A stretch of 64,000 nucleotides of DNA, taken from assembly GCA_007644065.1 (NCBI GenBank), contig VJWN01000014.1, forward strand, positions 186,001-250,000, in the 5' to 3' direction. Shown one piece after another: positions 62,901 through 64,000 of this stretch. The notes below the pieces were generated by a model. The model saw only the letters and a program-made list of their open reading frames with translations, was not told where the DNA came from and searched no databases. Position numbers and translations under genes: made by a program. The number at the start of each line of letters is the position of its first letter. Position 1 is the first letter of the stretch. This stretch comes from Margaritispora aquatica. Its lineage: Eukaryota; Ascomycota; Leotiomycetes; Helotiales; Discinellaceae.

Positions 62901-64000
62901 ATCAGGAGGGATGTCTGGCAGCACAGAAGTTTATCTCTAGGGTAGAATCAGATGGAAACAGAAGGAATTGGTCTAATCGAGACAATGCTGAAGTTGGCAT
63001 TCTTCGCGTCTTCACGATCAACTTCATTCCACCTGAGCCTGGCTCAGAACCAAAAGCTGCATGGGGAAAGTGCCTTGAGTACATTGACGCATGGAAACCA
63101 TTGGACCCGAGAAATCCGTCCACGCTTGAACGCTTTGTCGTAGGCCTTAACATTCGCATGCGAGGAAAGCAGGCAAAAGATTACAGGCAGTACAAGGAAG
63201 CGTACTACGCGCTAAAACTATTCTGTAATGAGTACGCCATTCGCAGTAGTCAGGAGGAGGGCTGGGCGGTTGGCGACTTTGCACAAGTGGTTATTGAGCT
63301 TGAGGATACCGATATTCGCTCTGAGATGGTTGAAGATCTTAAGACAACAGGGACAAACTTTGGTGAAAAATTGTTCCCGTCCAACGAGCCCAACCCCTGC
63401 GAGTTCATCTCTTTCGTGCTGGGTCGTGTAATAGAGAGGCGAAAATTCGAAGCAGGCTATCGTACACCTGAAGCAAGAAATAGGGTCCGGGAAGGGGACA
63501 TCATGTGGATGGAGGTTGTGCATGCCACCATCGTTCTCCATCAAGCACGTCATGATCCAGACCAACTTGCCGTTGCCGAACAAGTCCTTTCCAGTCTGGG
63601 CAATCGTTTCAGAGAGATTGAAGCTGTGGGTACGTGGTTTGATGAACGGCTCCGATATTTCCTAATTAAGGTATGCCTGGCCCAAGTCTCTCACCTTAAA
63701 GAAGAATGGGCGATTGCGCAACAGCGGTGGTCAGAAGCAATCTTGTACGGAACTACATGTTTAAAAGAGTGGAAGGATAATCGTTTTCACATTGCGCTGG
63801 CTAGGTTAAGCCTCATTGATGTACAGCTTTGTGGAGGAGGAGGAACGGACACTGCAACGATTGTTCCTCTGGCAAAAAGCGCCCTTGCTGAGGCGGAGGA
63901 GACATCGATTGGAAACATTGTCATGGACACGTTTTGGAAATTCTGGGCAAACTATGTTTGCAACAAGGTCAGAGAGAGGATTCAGAGTATGGTTGAATCG
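59919..64000 (+). CDS. NLR-type STAND receptor: lipase-like (sesB/SERAC1-like) hydrolase, NB-ARC, C-terminal helical region (3' end outside window)
   Basis: Exons 59919-60067, 60193-60433, 60515-60574, 60656-60846, 60920 onward to about 61000, then 61147-62522 and 62587 to the window edge. The N-terminal domain is an alpha/beta hydrolase: ADIIMIHGLTGHYAKTWT, the nucleophile elbow FIVHSLGGLVLKKAL across an intron, and FLATPHRGSA. Then come SFYE and the linker VPKDSAILH, a pattern shared by sesB- and SERAC1-like proteins. The NTPase part has P-loop GDGGTGKT near 61462, kinase-2 WLFIFDND, RNBS-B HVLITCRSR, a GLPL-like GCIPAMVE and the winged-helix end ILHQSLYEYV. From 62587 the frame is open for more than 470 codons to the window edge, rich in helical segments that may be TPR-like. 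The join between about 60970 and 61147 is not resolved: the frame ends after SFYELHPLNAIPC and resumes at IVPKDSA. In fungi such proteins control non-self recognition and regulated cell death. The ligand and any partner are unknown. Confidence 0.85.

Noticed and set aside
1..64000. CRISPR arrays, bacterial operons, riboswitches
   Set aside because: None seen. Intron-rich genes and fungal families show eukaryotic DNA, where these are not expected.

Overview
The window is nuclear DNA of a filamentous ascomycete (Pezizomycotina; a Leotiomycetes/Helotiales-like source would fit but cannot be proven here). The evidence is short spliceosomal introns of 44-152 bases with GTAAGT-type donors, a group of typical fungal families (ABCA and ABCB full transporters, a hybrid histidine kinase, an NRPS, a DUF4470 protein, an NmrA-like protein, an NLR-like STAND protein), and long AT-rich intergenic stretches without bacterial signals. 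Exon joins below were made by eye from reading frame, splice sites and family motifs.

Layout. 1-287: 3' end of an unrecognised gene. 397-5697 (-): an ABCA transporter gene with two apparent lesions, an in-frame TGA and a frameshift. 8117-9393 (+): single-pass secreted/membrane cell-surface protein. 10521-15394 (+): ten-exon hybrid histidine kinase (PAS-like, GAF, PAS, HisKA, HATPase, REC) with a 7-base microexon. 17492-18739 (+): Ala-rich secreted protein with the codon bias and promoter of a highly expressed gene. 21839-22990 (+): NmrA-like NAD(P)-binding protein. 23375-24778 (+): type II membrane protein of unknown function. 25657-27599 (-): MFS transporter. 30510-38641 (+): two-module NRPS, C-A-T-C-A-T-R, 2563 residues with reductive release. 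40726-44159 (+): DUF4470-type pseudogene with a stop and a frameshift. 44656-49412 (-): full-length ABCB exporter. 50397-51016 (-): PBDC1/YPL225W-type protein. 52199-54226 (+): F-box-like/disordered protein. 56499-57295 (+): small coiled-coil protein. 59919 to beyond 64000 (+): lipase-like hydrolase fused to an NB-ARC NTPase, an NLR-type receptor that runs off the window.

How they may work together. The specialised-metabolism core is the NRPS, with the ABCB exporter as the nearest plausible transport partner, convergent with it across about 6 kb that now holds mostly a dead gene. No tailoring enzyme, cluster transcription factor or PKS is visible next to the NRPS, so it is either a near-solitary dipeptide aldehyde/alcohol or cyclic-imine type synthetase, or its partners lie elsewhere. 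The most notable items are this NRPS, the lipase-NB-ARC receptor at the right end, and the two genes that appear to be decaying by small lesions (ABCA and DUF4470).
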